From the NCBI GenBank assembly GCA_002406015.1, contig DHMX01000022.1, forward strand, positions 1 to 64,000: DNA of 64,000 nucleotides, read 5' to 3'. Positions 35,124 to 42,329 of the stretch are shown piece after piece (position 1 is the first letter of the stretch; each line of letters opens with the position of its first letter). A program made the translations under genes and the position numbers. The stretch is from Lachnospiraceae bacterium UBA4631. GTDB taxonomy: Bacteria; Bacillota; Clostridia; Lachnospirales; Lachnospiraceae. The notes under the pieces were generated by a model. That model ran no database searches, was not told the origin of the DNA, and saw nothing but the letters and a program-made list of their open reading frames with translations.

Positions 35124-35446
35124 ATGGGAAATGTTATAGGAGCAATTACTTTGGAAATTGTAGCTGTAGTGTGCTTTATTTTTAGTTATTTGCAATTTAA
35201 TGAAAAAGGTTTCTTGTTTAATAATGCTTATATTTATGCTTCCAAGGAAGAAAAGTTATGGATAAAAAGCCACATTATAAGCAGTCGGGAATTGTTTTTC
35301 TGATGCTAGGAATTATTTTTACAATCAATGCGGTTGATATGATTCTTAAAACAGGATGGTTATTTTATGTGGTAATAGTTATTGCAATTATTGCCATTAT
35401 ATATGCGATTGCATCATCGGTTATTATTGAAAAGAACAAAAAGTAA
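35124..35446 (+). pseudogene. DUF3784-like small membrane protein split by a frameshift
   Basis: Two overlapping frames, 35124-35303 (59 aa) and 35258-35446 (62 aa), together read like one DUF3784 protein: an N-terminal helix, FLFNNAYIYASKEEK, then MDKKPHYKQSGIVFLMLG and two more helices. Inserting one nucleotide before 35258 would give KEEKLMDKKPHYKQS in one frame. The first start is well supported by CGGAGG 8 nt upstream. It may be a true pseudogene, two coupled peptides, or a sequencing error. It begins the AT-rich accessory stretch after ssrA. Confidence 0.7.
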
Positions 35447-35468
35447 ATTCCAATTTGTAGAAAAGAGA

Positions 35469-36665
35469 ATGGTGAAAGCTGTTATGTATTCAATGTTACT
35501 TGTACTGATATATATAGCGTTTATAAGTCTTGGCTTGCCGGATTCGCTGCTTGGTTCAGGCTGGATGGCAATGCACACAGAAATGAATGTACCCATTTCT
35601 TATATGGGTGTTCTTTCGATGCTTATTTCCGGCGGAACCATTGTATCAAGCCTTTGTTCCGACAGATTAACGAGAAAATTCAGTACAAAAATTGTTACCG
35701 TAATCAGCGTGTTTTTAACCGTAATTGCATTGTTTGGTTTTTCATTTTCAACCCATTTTTGGATGCTGATTGTTTTTGCGATTCCTTATGGACTTGGAGC
35801 AGGTGCAATTGATGCCGCCTTGAATAATTATGTTGCACTTCATTATTCTTCCAAATGTATGAGCTGGCTGCATTGCTTTTGGGGTGTGGGAACCATCATC
35901 AGTCCATTTGTTATGAGTTATGCACTGACGCATTCTGTCTGGAACAATGGTTATCGGATTGTGGGAACTTTACAATTAGTAATCGCCGTACTTCTTCTTT
36001 TCACCTTACCTGTTTGGAAAGTTAACAAAGAAACATCTGTTACGCAGGAAACAAGTATCGGATTGCTGAAAGCATTAAAAATAAAAGGTGTGCCATTTCT
36101 TCTTATTGGCTTTTTTGCATATTGTGCAGCAGAAGCAACAACCATGTATTGGGCAAGTACCTACTTCTCAGAAGTAAAAAATATGCCTGCGGAGCAAGCG
36201 GCACAACTGGCATCGTTGTTTTATATTGGCATAACGGTAGGAAGATTTTTGTGCGGATTTATCACAGATAAATTCGGCGACAGAAAAATGATTAGACTCG
36301 GAACGGGCATTTTGCTCTGTGGTATTATTTTGTTGTTTATTCCGACCGGTTATAATATGATTTCAAAAATCGGGTTTATAATAATCGGTTTGGGTTGTGC
36401 ACCTATCTATCCTTGTATTATCCATTCCACACCGAGTAATTTCGGAGAAGAAAACTCCGGGGCAATCATTGGAATACAAATGGCAAGTGCTTATGTCGGT
36501 TCCACCTTTATTCCGCCTTTGTTTGGCTTCCTTGGTGATTTAATAGGATACCGGATTCTGCCAATATACATTTTAGTGTTCTTTATTTTAATGTTCTGTA
36601 TGGTTGAAAGTACATTCAGAATCACAAGCAAAAAATCAAATGCAACTAATAACACCGTTAGGTGA
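35469..36665 (+). CDS. MFS transporter, fucose-permease-like
   Basis: A 398-aa inner-membrane protein with 12 predicted helices. The conserved MFS loop SDRLTRKFSTK follows the second helix and FITDKFGDRKMIRLG lies in the second half. The pattern SLGLPDSLLGSGW near the start and YALTHSVWNNGYR are usual for Firmicute sugar/unknown-substrate MFS members. The RBS is weak (AAAAGAG). The final 80 bp are repeated at 41294-41373. The substrate cannot be told. Confidence 0.88.
   Translation: MVKAVMYSMLLVLIYIAFISLGLPDSLLGSGWMAMHTEMNVPISYMGVLSMLISGGTIVSSLCSDRLTRKFSTKIVTVISVFLTVIALFGFSFSTHFWMLIVFAIPYGLGAGAIDAALNNYVALHYSSKCMSWLHCFWGVGTIISPFVMSYALTHSVWNNGYRIVGTLQLVIAVLLLFTLPVWKVNKETSVTQETSIGLLKALKIKGVPFLLIGFFAYCAAEATTMYWASTYFSEVKNMPAEQAAQLASLFYIGITVGRFLCGFITDKFGDRKMIRLGTGILLCGIILLFIPTGYNMISKIGFIIIGLGCAPIYPCIIHSTPSNFGEENSGAIIGIQMASAYVGSTFIPPLFGFLGDLIGYRILPIYILVFFILMFCMVESTFRITSKKSNATNNTVR
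36562..36642 (+). repeat. Direct repeat, copy 1 (3' end of the MFS gene)
   Basis: About 81 bp inside the MFS gene that recur at 41294-41373 with only a handful of differences and one 1-nt indel. The pair brackets 4.65 kb containing the sigma factor, CPBP, Crp-like and GNAT genes. Confidence 0.9.
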
Positions 36666-36678
36666 AATATAGGTATTC

Positions 36679-36750
36679 ATGGAGGATGAACGTAAGAAAA
36701 ATGAATATCAGCCTACGATTATGAATGAATCCTTTGTCAGATATGCATAA
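36679..36750 (+). CDS. Possible 23-codon ORF or gene remnant
   Basis: An ATG opens a 23-codon frame (MEDERKKNEYQPTIMNESFV...) in the 121-bp gap between the MFS and sigma factor genes. It has no convincing RBS and no recognised family. It may be the broken start of a lost gene. Confidence 0.2.
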   Translation: MEDERKKNEYQPTIMNESFVRYA

Positions 36751-36786
36751 AAATATTGTGTATATAGGTGAAAGGAGGACACAGTT

Positions 36787-37347
36787 ATGGATGATAATAC
36801 GATTGTTCAAATGTTATGGAACCGGGATGAAACTGCAATTTCTGTTATATCTGAAAAATATGGTCCATATTGCTTATCCATTGCAAGGAATATACTAGGC
36901 AATCATGAAGATGCAGAAGAATGTGTAAATGATACATATTTGAATACATGGAATTCAATCCCTACGAACAGACCTAAGATGCTATCTACATATCTTGGCA
37001 AAATAGTTAGAAATCTTTCATTTAATTGTTATAAGAAAAATCGGGCTAAAAAGCGTGGAAATGGGCAGGTTTCTTTAATTTTAGATGAGCTTTCGGAGGT
37101 AATTGCTGATTCAGGAAGTCCGGAAGAGGAATGGAACAGGAAAATTCTATTAGAAAGCATGAATTCTTTTCTCAAGGAGATACCGGTTGAAAAAAGAAAA
37201 ATATTTGTGTGCCGTTATTGGTATTCTGATAGCATAAAGGATATAGCAAAAAGATTTAATATGACTGAAAATCATGTATCAGTAACATTAAAAAGACTTA
37301 GAAAAAAATTGCATGATTATCTTATGGAAAGGGGTGTTGAACTATGA
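36787..37347 (+). CDS. ECF-type RNA polymerase sigma factor
   Basis: A 186-aa sigma-70-family protein with region 2 (HEDAEECVNDTYLNTWNSIP near 40-60) and region 4 (KDIAKRFNMTENHVSVTLKR near 155-175) and no sigma-3 domain. It would direct RNA polymerase to a special promoter set, probably its own. RBS AAAGGAGGACACAGTT is strong. The stop overlaps the start of the next gene by 4 nt (ATGA), so the two are coupled. It is more AT-rich than the core genes around it. Confidence 0.93.
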   Translation: MDDNTIVQMLWNRDETAISVISEKYGPYCLSIARNILGNHEDAEECVNDTYLNTWNSIPTNRPKMLSTYLGKIVRNLSFNCYKKNRAKKRGNGQVSLILDELSEVIADSGSPEEEWNRKILLESMNSFLKEIPVEKRKIFVCRYWYSDSIKDIAKRFNMTENHVSVTLKRLRKKLHDYLMERGVEL

Positions 37348-38057
37348 AAGAAGAAATGCTTTTTGAAATTATGGAAAATATTGATGAGAGATATATTAAT
37401 GAAGCACATAAAAAAGATAATAAAAATAGTGTGAGACAGATATTGGTTTTTGCAGCGTGTTTTTCAATTATAATCGGTACAGCTTTTTTTGTCGGGTTAC
37501 ATGTTAAAAGAAATAATTTCTCAAGTGTGTCGGCGGCAGAAATAGGAAAAGAAGAAATGCCGCTGGAAGCAACCATGCCAAGTTTTATATATTATGATTC
37601 GGATAAAGTAATAATGTATGATTATATTGGAATATGGGTATATAATCTAAAAAAGGAACAGCTTGTAGGATTTTGTGACTTTAGACCAATTGAGATGACA
37701 CAAATACAAGGGTATCCATGTGTGTTTGTGGAAGCTTCATCAGACGGAAAGTATGTAAGATTTTATAAATCAGATGATAGTATAAAATATTTGTACAATG
37801 TTGCAGATGATTCATACGAAGAGGTTGAAACCTATAACGATAAGCTGGAATGGACAGTAAACCTTAGAGACGTAACGGAAAAACATTCGCTTTCAGATTA
37901 CTCTGAAACATATGAGGTTGCGAAGAATGAATATGTAACATATGTTTTAGATTTTAATTCGGATTCAAATGAGCCTGTAAAGTATAAGGATTTAGTAATT
38001 ATAATCGAAAAGGATGGGATAAAAACTGAGTATAAACCTTTTGGAAATAATAGATAA
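37344..38057 (+). CDS. Single-pass membrane protein, candidate anti-sigma factor
   Basis: A 237-aa protein with a short cytoplasmic N-terminus (about 1-28, EEMLFEIMENIDERYINEA), one membrane helix (about 31-53) and an extracytoplasmic domain of about 180 residues. Coupling by ATGA overlap to an ECF sigma gene and this topology are what an anti-sigma factor would show. The extracellular part has no family I recognise. The role is inferred from context only. Confidence 0.75.
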   Translation: MKEEMLFEIMENIDERYINEAHKKDNKNSVRQILVFAACFSIIIGTAFFVGLHVKRNNFSSVSAAEIGKEEMPLEATMPSFIYYDSDKVIMYDYIGIWVYNLKKEQLVGFCDFRPIEMTQIQGYPCVFVEASSDGKYVRFYKSDDSIKYLYNVADDSYEEVETYNDKLEWTVNLRDVTEKHSLSDYSETYEVAKNEYVTYVLDFNSDSNEPVKYKDLVIIIEKDGIKTEYKPFGNNR

Positions 38058-38162
38058 TCGGGATTTAACGCACTATTAGCTTTTATATAGAAAGTGTCGA
38101 TATAAAGGGAAAAGATGTAAAAAAGTAATTTGAGAATAAGAATGTTACAGGAGGATTTAGTT

Positions 38163-39128
38163 ATGCAAATACAGAACAGTAATATGCTTTACACTGGTTC
38201 GTATTCCATATTAAATACAAATAGAGCTACATCATTTCCCTATGCGATGAAAGTTGATGGATTTGGTACTTTAGGAAATGGAAACAGTCTGTTCAACTTT
38301 GGGAAAGTAACCATAACAGAGCATATGGTTACTGCAAAATACGGTACGAAGATAACGAATGGTTCCAGAGTCCAAATGCGGACATCAGGCAGTAAAAAAC
38401 AGGAAGATTATACAATAGTTTCTAAGGAACAATTGGCAGAAGTAAAGCTTCCTGCTTCATTTGATAAATTAAAAGAACGAGAATCGTTTTATTATCATGG
38501 AGAGATAATATCAGATTATGAGCTGGTACAAACGGCAGTTGCATTAGGAAAAATGGAATTGCCGACAGATGGGGCAGATTGCGATTCGGCAAGAACAGCA
38601 GTGGATGCATTTGGAATACTTGTAAGAGAACAGGCTGCTCCGAAAAATTCCTGGTCAAGTACATTGTATTCTGAGGATGGAAAGTATACTTTTACGAAGA
38701 CTGAAAGTGGAAGATACCAGATGCATTTACTTGATGATGAAGGTGTGGGAGCTTCTGTGGAAGATATTGCAAATTGGATAATGAGTGGTACTCCCAAAAA
38801 GAATATTGAAACACGCTACTTAAATTATTTGCATAGGGTTGACCCCGATTTGTATCATGTGGCTACGCAAATAGGTACAGAGGTTCGTACAAATGGTTTT
38901 ATGGAAGATTTACATGAGCAAGGGGTGCTGGGTGATAAGCAAAATCAGTATGATATGAGTTTACTCGGATTAATGTTTGGAAAAGATGCGGATAGGATGC
39001 GTTTATTGTTGAGTGGATGTAAAAAAACAGGTAACTTTTTGGAATTGTTGGATTTGTATAATCCGGACGGAGCAAGAACACTAGCTAAACTTAGAGAAGA
39101 ACAAGTGAAACATGGCGGAATTGTATAA
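38163..39128 (+). CDS. Unrecognised 321-aa soluble protein
   Basis: Starts MQIQNSNMLYTGSYSILN after the strong RBS ACAGGAGGATTTAGTT (the open frame extends 11 codons upstream). No signal peptide or membrane helix. A beta-rich N-terminal half is followed by a mostly helical C-terminal part with many Leu and Arg. It lies 105 nt after the candidate anti-sigma gene and could belong to the sigma regulon. I do not recognise the family. Confidence 0.65.
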   Translation: MQIQNSNMLYTGSYSILNTNRATSFPYAMKVDGFGTLGNGNSLFNFGKVTITEHMVTAKYGTKITNGSRVQMRTSGSKKQEDYTIVSKEQLAEVKLPASFDKLKERESFYYHGEIISDYELVQTAVALGKMELPTDGADCDSARTAVDAFGILVREQAAPKNSWSSTLYSEDGKYTFTKTESGRYQMHLLDDEGVGASVEDIANWIMSGTPKKNIETRYLNYLHRVDPDLYHVATQIGTEVRTNGFMEDLHEQGVLGDKQNQYDMSLLGLMFGKDADRMRLLLSGCKKTGNFLELLDLYNPDGARTLAKLREEQVKHGGIV

Positions 39129-39166
39129 AAGGTACACAATATTAAGAATTCCGGTTTGGTGGTGAG

Positions 39167-39301
39167 GTGATAATATGGCTACTACAAAAATCCATACCGT
39201 ATGATGGAGCAAAACCAATGTATTTAGTTGGTGATGTTGACAATAAAGAAGCATTAAAAGAAATTATATTAGATACTTATACTAGTTTAATAAAGAAATA
39301 G
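39167..39301 (+). pseudogene. Gene-remnant zone with two short frames
   Basis: The 307-bp gap 39129-39435 holds only fragments. One frame, possibly from GTG 39167, runs 44 codons and contains PYDGAKPMYLVGDVDNKEAL before TAG at 39301. In another frame an ATG at 39175, with GGTGAGGTGATAAT before it, reads MATTKIHTV and stops; this resembles the first residues of Firmicute MobA-type relaxases, but nine residues prove nothing. It looks like joined gene debris. Confidence 0.35.
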
Positions 39302-39413
39302 ATAAATTGGTTTTTGGTGATTTTGGGGTTCTCGATAGAATAATTATATAGGGAACAGAAACTTTGGATTTTCTTAACATATGTCAATGAAAAGAATATG
39401 GTTATGTAATATA

Positions 39414-39430
39414 GTCACCTTGGAGGTGAC
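39414..39430 (+). promoter_or_regulatory. Small hairpin that includes the RBS of the CPBP gene
   Basis: GTCACCT-TGG-AGGTGAC forms a 7-bp stem with a 3-nt loop. The GGAGG used by the gene starting at 39436 spans the loop and 3' arm, so pairing would limit ribosome access. Confidence 0.5.
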
Positions 39431-39435
39431 GCGAT

Positions 39436-40125
39436 ATGAATCATACAAATTTACAGAATGCTCAAAAAGCACTAAATATCACAACGTTATTAACAATAAT
39501 AGTAGCAGGATATGAGGTCTTTTGCTCTTGTCAAAATTATCAAACAGGAATGAACTTACTCGATATTGCAAGTTATGCTAATGCAAATTTAAACGTGTAT
39601 TGCTTAGTTCTTATACTGGCAAATCTTATTCTTCTTCCGAGTGCTATTCTTTTGTATAAACAAAGTGGTATTAGTTTACAAGAAGAAATATTTGATAAGT
39701 CAACTCTAAGCAAAGATATTGTTCTTGGAATTGTTTTGGCAGGTGCATCTTCTGTAATGAGTTTGGTTTCTCTTATTGTGATGAGAGGAAGAACTGATTT
39801 GGCATTTGGCGGATGGGATAGATTGACTGTGGGTGAGATTGTTCTGATGGCTATTTCGCTGGGGGTTGTAAGTGGCATTTGTAAGGAAATTTTCTTTCGA
39901 GGATTTGCAAAGAACTTTTGTGCAGGTGTTTTGGGAGAAACTACGGCACTCTTACTGTTTAATATAATGTTTGGTTTGCTTGACTGGTTCAACATGGGAC
40001 ATTCCTTTGTTGTAGGTTTATTATGGATATGGGGATATAAAAAGAGTAAACATCTTATTGTTCCTATGATTGCACATAGTGGAATGAATTTGATTTCAGT
40101 TGTATTTTATATAATTACTTTATAG
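39436..40125 (+). CDS. CPBP-family intramembrane protein with altered catalytic motifs
   Basis: A 229-aa protein with about six to seven membrane helices and the C-terminal half of the CPBP (Abi, PF02517) glutamic protease family. Motif 1 reads KEIFFRG where EExxxR is usual, motif 2 (FNIMFGLLDW) lacks the FxxxH histidine, and motif 3 AHSGMN keeps its histidine. It may therefore be a non-proteolytic relative. The Crp-like regulator starts 7 nt after its stop, so the two form an operon. Confidence 0.8.
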   Translation: MNHTNLQNAQKALNITTLLTIIVAGYEVFCSCQNYQTGMNLLDIASYANANLNVYCLVLILANLILLPSAILLYKQSGISLQEEIFDKSTLSKDIVLGIVLAGASSVMSLVSLIVMRGRTDLAFGGWDRLTVGEIVLMAISLGVVSGICKEIFFRGFAKNFCAGVLGETTALLLFNIMFGLLDWFNMGHSFVVGLLWIWGYKKSKHLIVPMIAHSGMNLISVVFYIITL

Positions 40126-40132
40126 GAGAATC

Positions 40133-40726
40133 ATGGATAGAAACTATTTAGTTAATCAATTAATGAAAATAGCGAAACAAAATGGCATGGAGATAGATGC
40201 AGAAGTTCTTGGAATAATTGTAAATAAGTCTGTTTTTCGTGTGGTTGCTAAAGGTGGCATTTTGCAAAATCAAGGTGAAGAAACTAAAACAGCAGCTTTG
40301 GTATTGAATGGAATTTGTAGAGCTTATTATGTAGATGGTGATGGTAATGATGTCACTCGCGGTTTTTCGATTCCGGGAACTCTTTGTATGGATGAAGGAT
40401 TGTTTGGTTACAAGGAGAGCATTGTTACTTGGGAAACCTTAGAAGAAACAACTTTGATGTTCTTTGGTGTTCAGGAAATGAAAAAGATTATTTATGAAAA
40501 TAATCAGCTTAAAGATGTTTATATAATGCTTTTAGAAAATGCATTACGCTATAAAATATATAGGGAAAATGCATTTCTTGTAGAGAATGCCACAGGGCGG
40601 TATATTCATTTTAAAAAGTTGTATCCTATGATATGTGAAACGGTAAAACAACATTATGTGGCTACATATTTGGGGATTGCTCCGGAATCACTTAGCAGAA
40701 TTAAGAAGGCATTGAAAGAAGAATAA
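40133..40726 (+). CDS. Crp/Fnr-family transcription regulator
   Basis: A 197-aa protein with an N-terminal cyclic-nucleotide-binding-like beta-roll (about 20-120; FSIPGTLCMDEGLFGYKES) and a C-terminal helix-turn-helix with HYVATYLGIAPESLSRIKKAL. This truncated Crp type with a short DNA-binding end is common in Firmicutes and Bacteroidetes; the ligand is unknown. RBS AGGAGAATC. Adjacent to the CPBP gene, which it may control. Confidence 0.88.
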   Translation: MDRNYLVNQLMKIAKQNGMEIDAEVLGIIVNKSVFRVVAKGGILQNQGEETKTAALVLNGICRAYYVDGDGNDVTRGFSIPGTLCMDEGLFGYKESIVTWETLEETTLMFFGVQEMKKIIYENNQLKDVYIMLLENALRYKIYRENAFLVENATGRYIHFKKLYPMICETVKQHYVATYLGIAPESLSRIKKALKEE

Positions 40727-40777
40727 ACTAAGATAGTGAAAATTTCAGTTTAATGAAATATACAAACAGGAGGTTTT

Positions 40778-41251
40778 ATGGACTATATAATAAGAAAAAT
40801 AAAGCAAGAAGAAGTTAAAGTATTGGATACTTTTTTATATGAGGCAATATTTATTCCAGATGGTGTGGAGGCACCGCCTAAAGATATTATTAACCAGCCG
40901 GAATTGCAGGTGTATGTTGATGATTTTGGACATAAAGAGGGGGATATATGCTTTGTTGCGGAGGTTGGTAATGAAATAGTTGGTGCGGTGTGGGTTCGTA
41001 TAATGGATGATTACGGGCATATTGATAATAAGACACCTTCTTTTGCTATTTCGCTTTTAAAAGAATATCGCAATTATGGAATTGGTACAGAATTAATGAA
41101 AACGATGCTGGATGAATTGAAAAAGCATGGATACAAACAATCTTCATTAGCTGTTCAAAAGCAAAATTATGCAGTAAGGATGTATAAAAAAGTAGGATTT
41201 CAAATCGTTAATGAGAACGAGGAAGAATATATAATGGTTTGTCAGTTATAG
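40778..41251 (+). CDS. GNAT-family N-acetyltransferase
   Basis: A 157-aa acetyl-CoA-dependent acetyltransferase with the core strand GAVWVRIMDD, the acetyl-CoA loop YRNYGIGTELM (R-x-x-G-x-G), and the C-terminal QKQNYAVRMYKKVGF. The substrate cannot be inferred. RBS ACAGGAGGTTTT. It is the last complete gene before the repeated MFS tail. Confidence 0.88.
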   Translation: MDYIIRKIKQEEVKVLDTFLYEAIFIPDGVEAPPKDIINQPELQVYVDDFGHKEGDICFVAEVGNEIVGAVWVRIMDDYGHIDNKTPSFAISLLKEYRNYGIGTELMKTMLDELKKHGYKQSSLAVQKQNYAVRMYKKVGFQIVNENEEEYIMVCQL

Positions 41252-41252
41252 C

Positions 41253-41269
41253 AACAGGTTTCTGTTTTT
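41253..41269 (+). terminator. Weak terminator after the GNAT gene
   Basis: A 5-bp stem AACAG/CTGTT with a short loop, followed by TTTTT, directly after the stop codon. Confidence 0.35.
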
Positions 41270-41293
41270 CTGTCCGTTGAAATAAGCGAATGT

Positions 41294-41373
41294 CAATATA
41301 AATTTTAGTGTTCTTCGTTTTAATGTTCTGTATGGTTGAACGTACATTCAGAATCACAAGCAAAAATTAAATG
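41294..41373 (+). pseudogene. Remnant of an MFS gene 3' end (direct repeat, copy 2)
   Basis: Matches the last 80 bp of the MFS gene at 36562-36642. In frame it reads ILVFFVLMFCMVERTFRITS followed by KN and TAA. Most differences are silent or conservative and the stop is in a sensible place, so this is the tail of a related MFS gene whose front is missing. phzF starts 52 nt later. Confidence 0.88.
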
Positions 41374-41424
41374 AGAAATGAAAAAATATGGCATCAGACT
41401 ACCAATAATCGTAGGAGGAATAAC

Positions 41425-42207
41425 ATGAAACAATACATTGTAGACGCATTTACAGACAAACCATTTTCGGGAAATCCGGCTGCCGTTTGTGTAATGGATA
41501 GCTGGGCTTCAGAAGAAGCTATGATGAAGCTGGCAATGGAAAACAATCTTTCAGAAACGGCATTTATTGTAAAAGAAGCAGCAGGGTATCACCTTCGTTG
41601 GTTTACACCGGGAACCGAGGTTGAATTATGTGGACATGCTACATTGGCATCTGCATACGTCATCCTAAATCATTATGAAAGAAATCGGGAACAGGTAAAA
41701 TTCCATACGCTCAGCGGAACTCTGACGGTTCAGCGAAATGGTGAATTATACGAAATGGATTTTCCAACCTATGAATTGCAGGAAATACCGGTTACGGATG
41801 ATATGGAAAAAGCATTTGGAGTTCGTCCGGTAAAAGCAGTATTGGGGTTGGATTTAATATGCGTGTTTGAATCCGCAGATATTGTTAAGAATATGAATCC
41901 AAATCAGGAGCTTTTGCGTGGTATAGAAGGAAGAATCCAAAATGCAACAGCACTTGGAACGGAGACGGACTGTGTATCTCGCAGCTTTTGCCCGAAATTA
42001 AGTATTGCAGAAGACCCTGTTTGTGGCTCGGCTCATTGTCAGATTGCTGCATATTGGGCAAACGAATTAAAGAAAAAAGATATACTGGCATATCAGGCAT
42101 CAAAGCGTGGCGGATATTTGCACTGCACACTTCAAACAGGAAATAGAATCACAATTAGCGGAGAAGCAACCTTGGTAGCAATTTCAGAAATTGTAGTGCC
42201 ATTATAA
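41425..42207 (+). CDS. PhzF-family isomerase-like protein
   Basis: A 260-aa protein with the two-domain PhzF/diaminopimelate-epimerase-like fold. It has DAFTDKPFSGNPAAV, catalytic-type E44 in NNLSETAF, CGHATLASAYV, and AEDPVCGSAHCQIAAYW in the second domain. Most PhzF relatives outside phenazine operons have unknown substrates. The ATG at 41425 has GTAGGAGGAATAAC. It probably once followed an MFS gene directly, as the MFS tail upstream suggests. Confidence 0.9.
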   Translation: MKQYIVDAFTDKPFSGNPAAVCVMDSWASEEAMMKLAMENNLSETAFIVKEAAGYHLRWFTPGTEVELCGHATLASAYVILNHYERNREQVKFHTLSGTLTVQRNGELYEMDFPTYELQEIPVTDDMEKAFGVRPVKAVLGLDLICVFESADIVKNMNPNQELLRGIEGRIQNATALGTETDCVSRSFCPKLSIAEDPVCGSAHCQIAAYWANELKKKDILAYQASKRGGYLHCTLQTGNRITISGEATLVAISEIVVPL

Positions 42208-42239
42208 ATTTGGAATATTTGGAATAGGAGAGTAATTAC

Positions 42240-42281
42240 ATGGACAACGTAGAAAATCCCAAAATAAAAGGGGCGTTGTAA
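42240..42281 (+). CDS. 13-codon stub with a good RBS
   Basis: ATAGGAGAGTAATTAC precedes an ATG that reads MDNVENPKIKGAL and stops inside the argG terminator hairpin. It looks like the first codons of a gene cut off where the accessory stretch meets argG. Confidence 0.3.
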   Translation: MDNVENPKIKGAL

Positions 42282-42306
42282 ATGCCGCAGCATTTACCAA
42301 CACCCC
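42261..42306 (-). terminator. Rho-independent terminator of argG
   Basis: On the minus strand a stem of about 15 bp with one mismatch and one bulge (42270-42306, loop TGCG) is followed by TTTTATTTT (42269-42261). Confidence 0.85.
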
Positions 42307-42329
42307 TGTTTCAGTATTCTGGAAAGGTT

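Noticed and set aside
34892..42281. att-site duplication of the tmRNA 3' end bounding a genomic island
   Set aside because: I looked for a second copy of the T-arm/acceptor sequence between 35 and 43 kb and saw none; no integrase gene is present.
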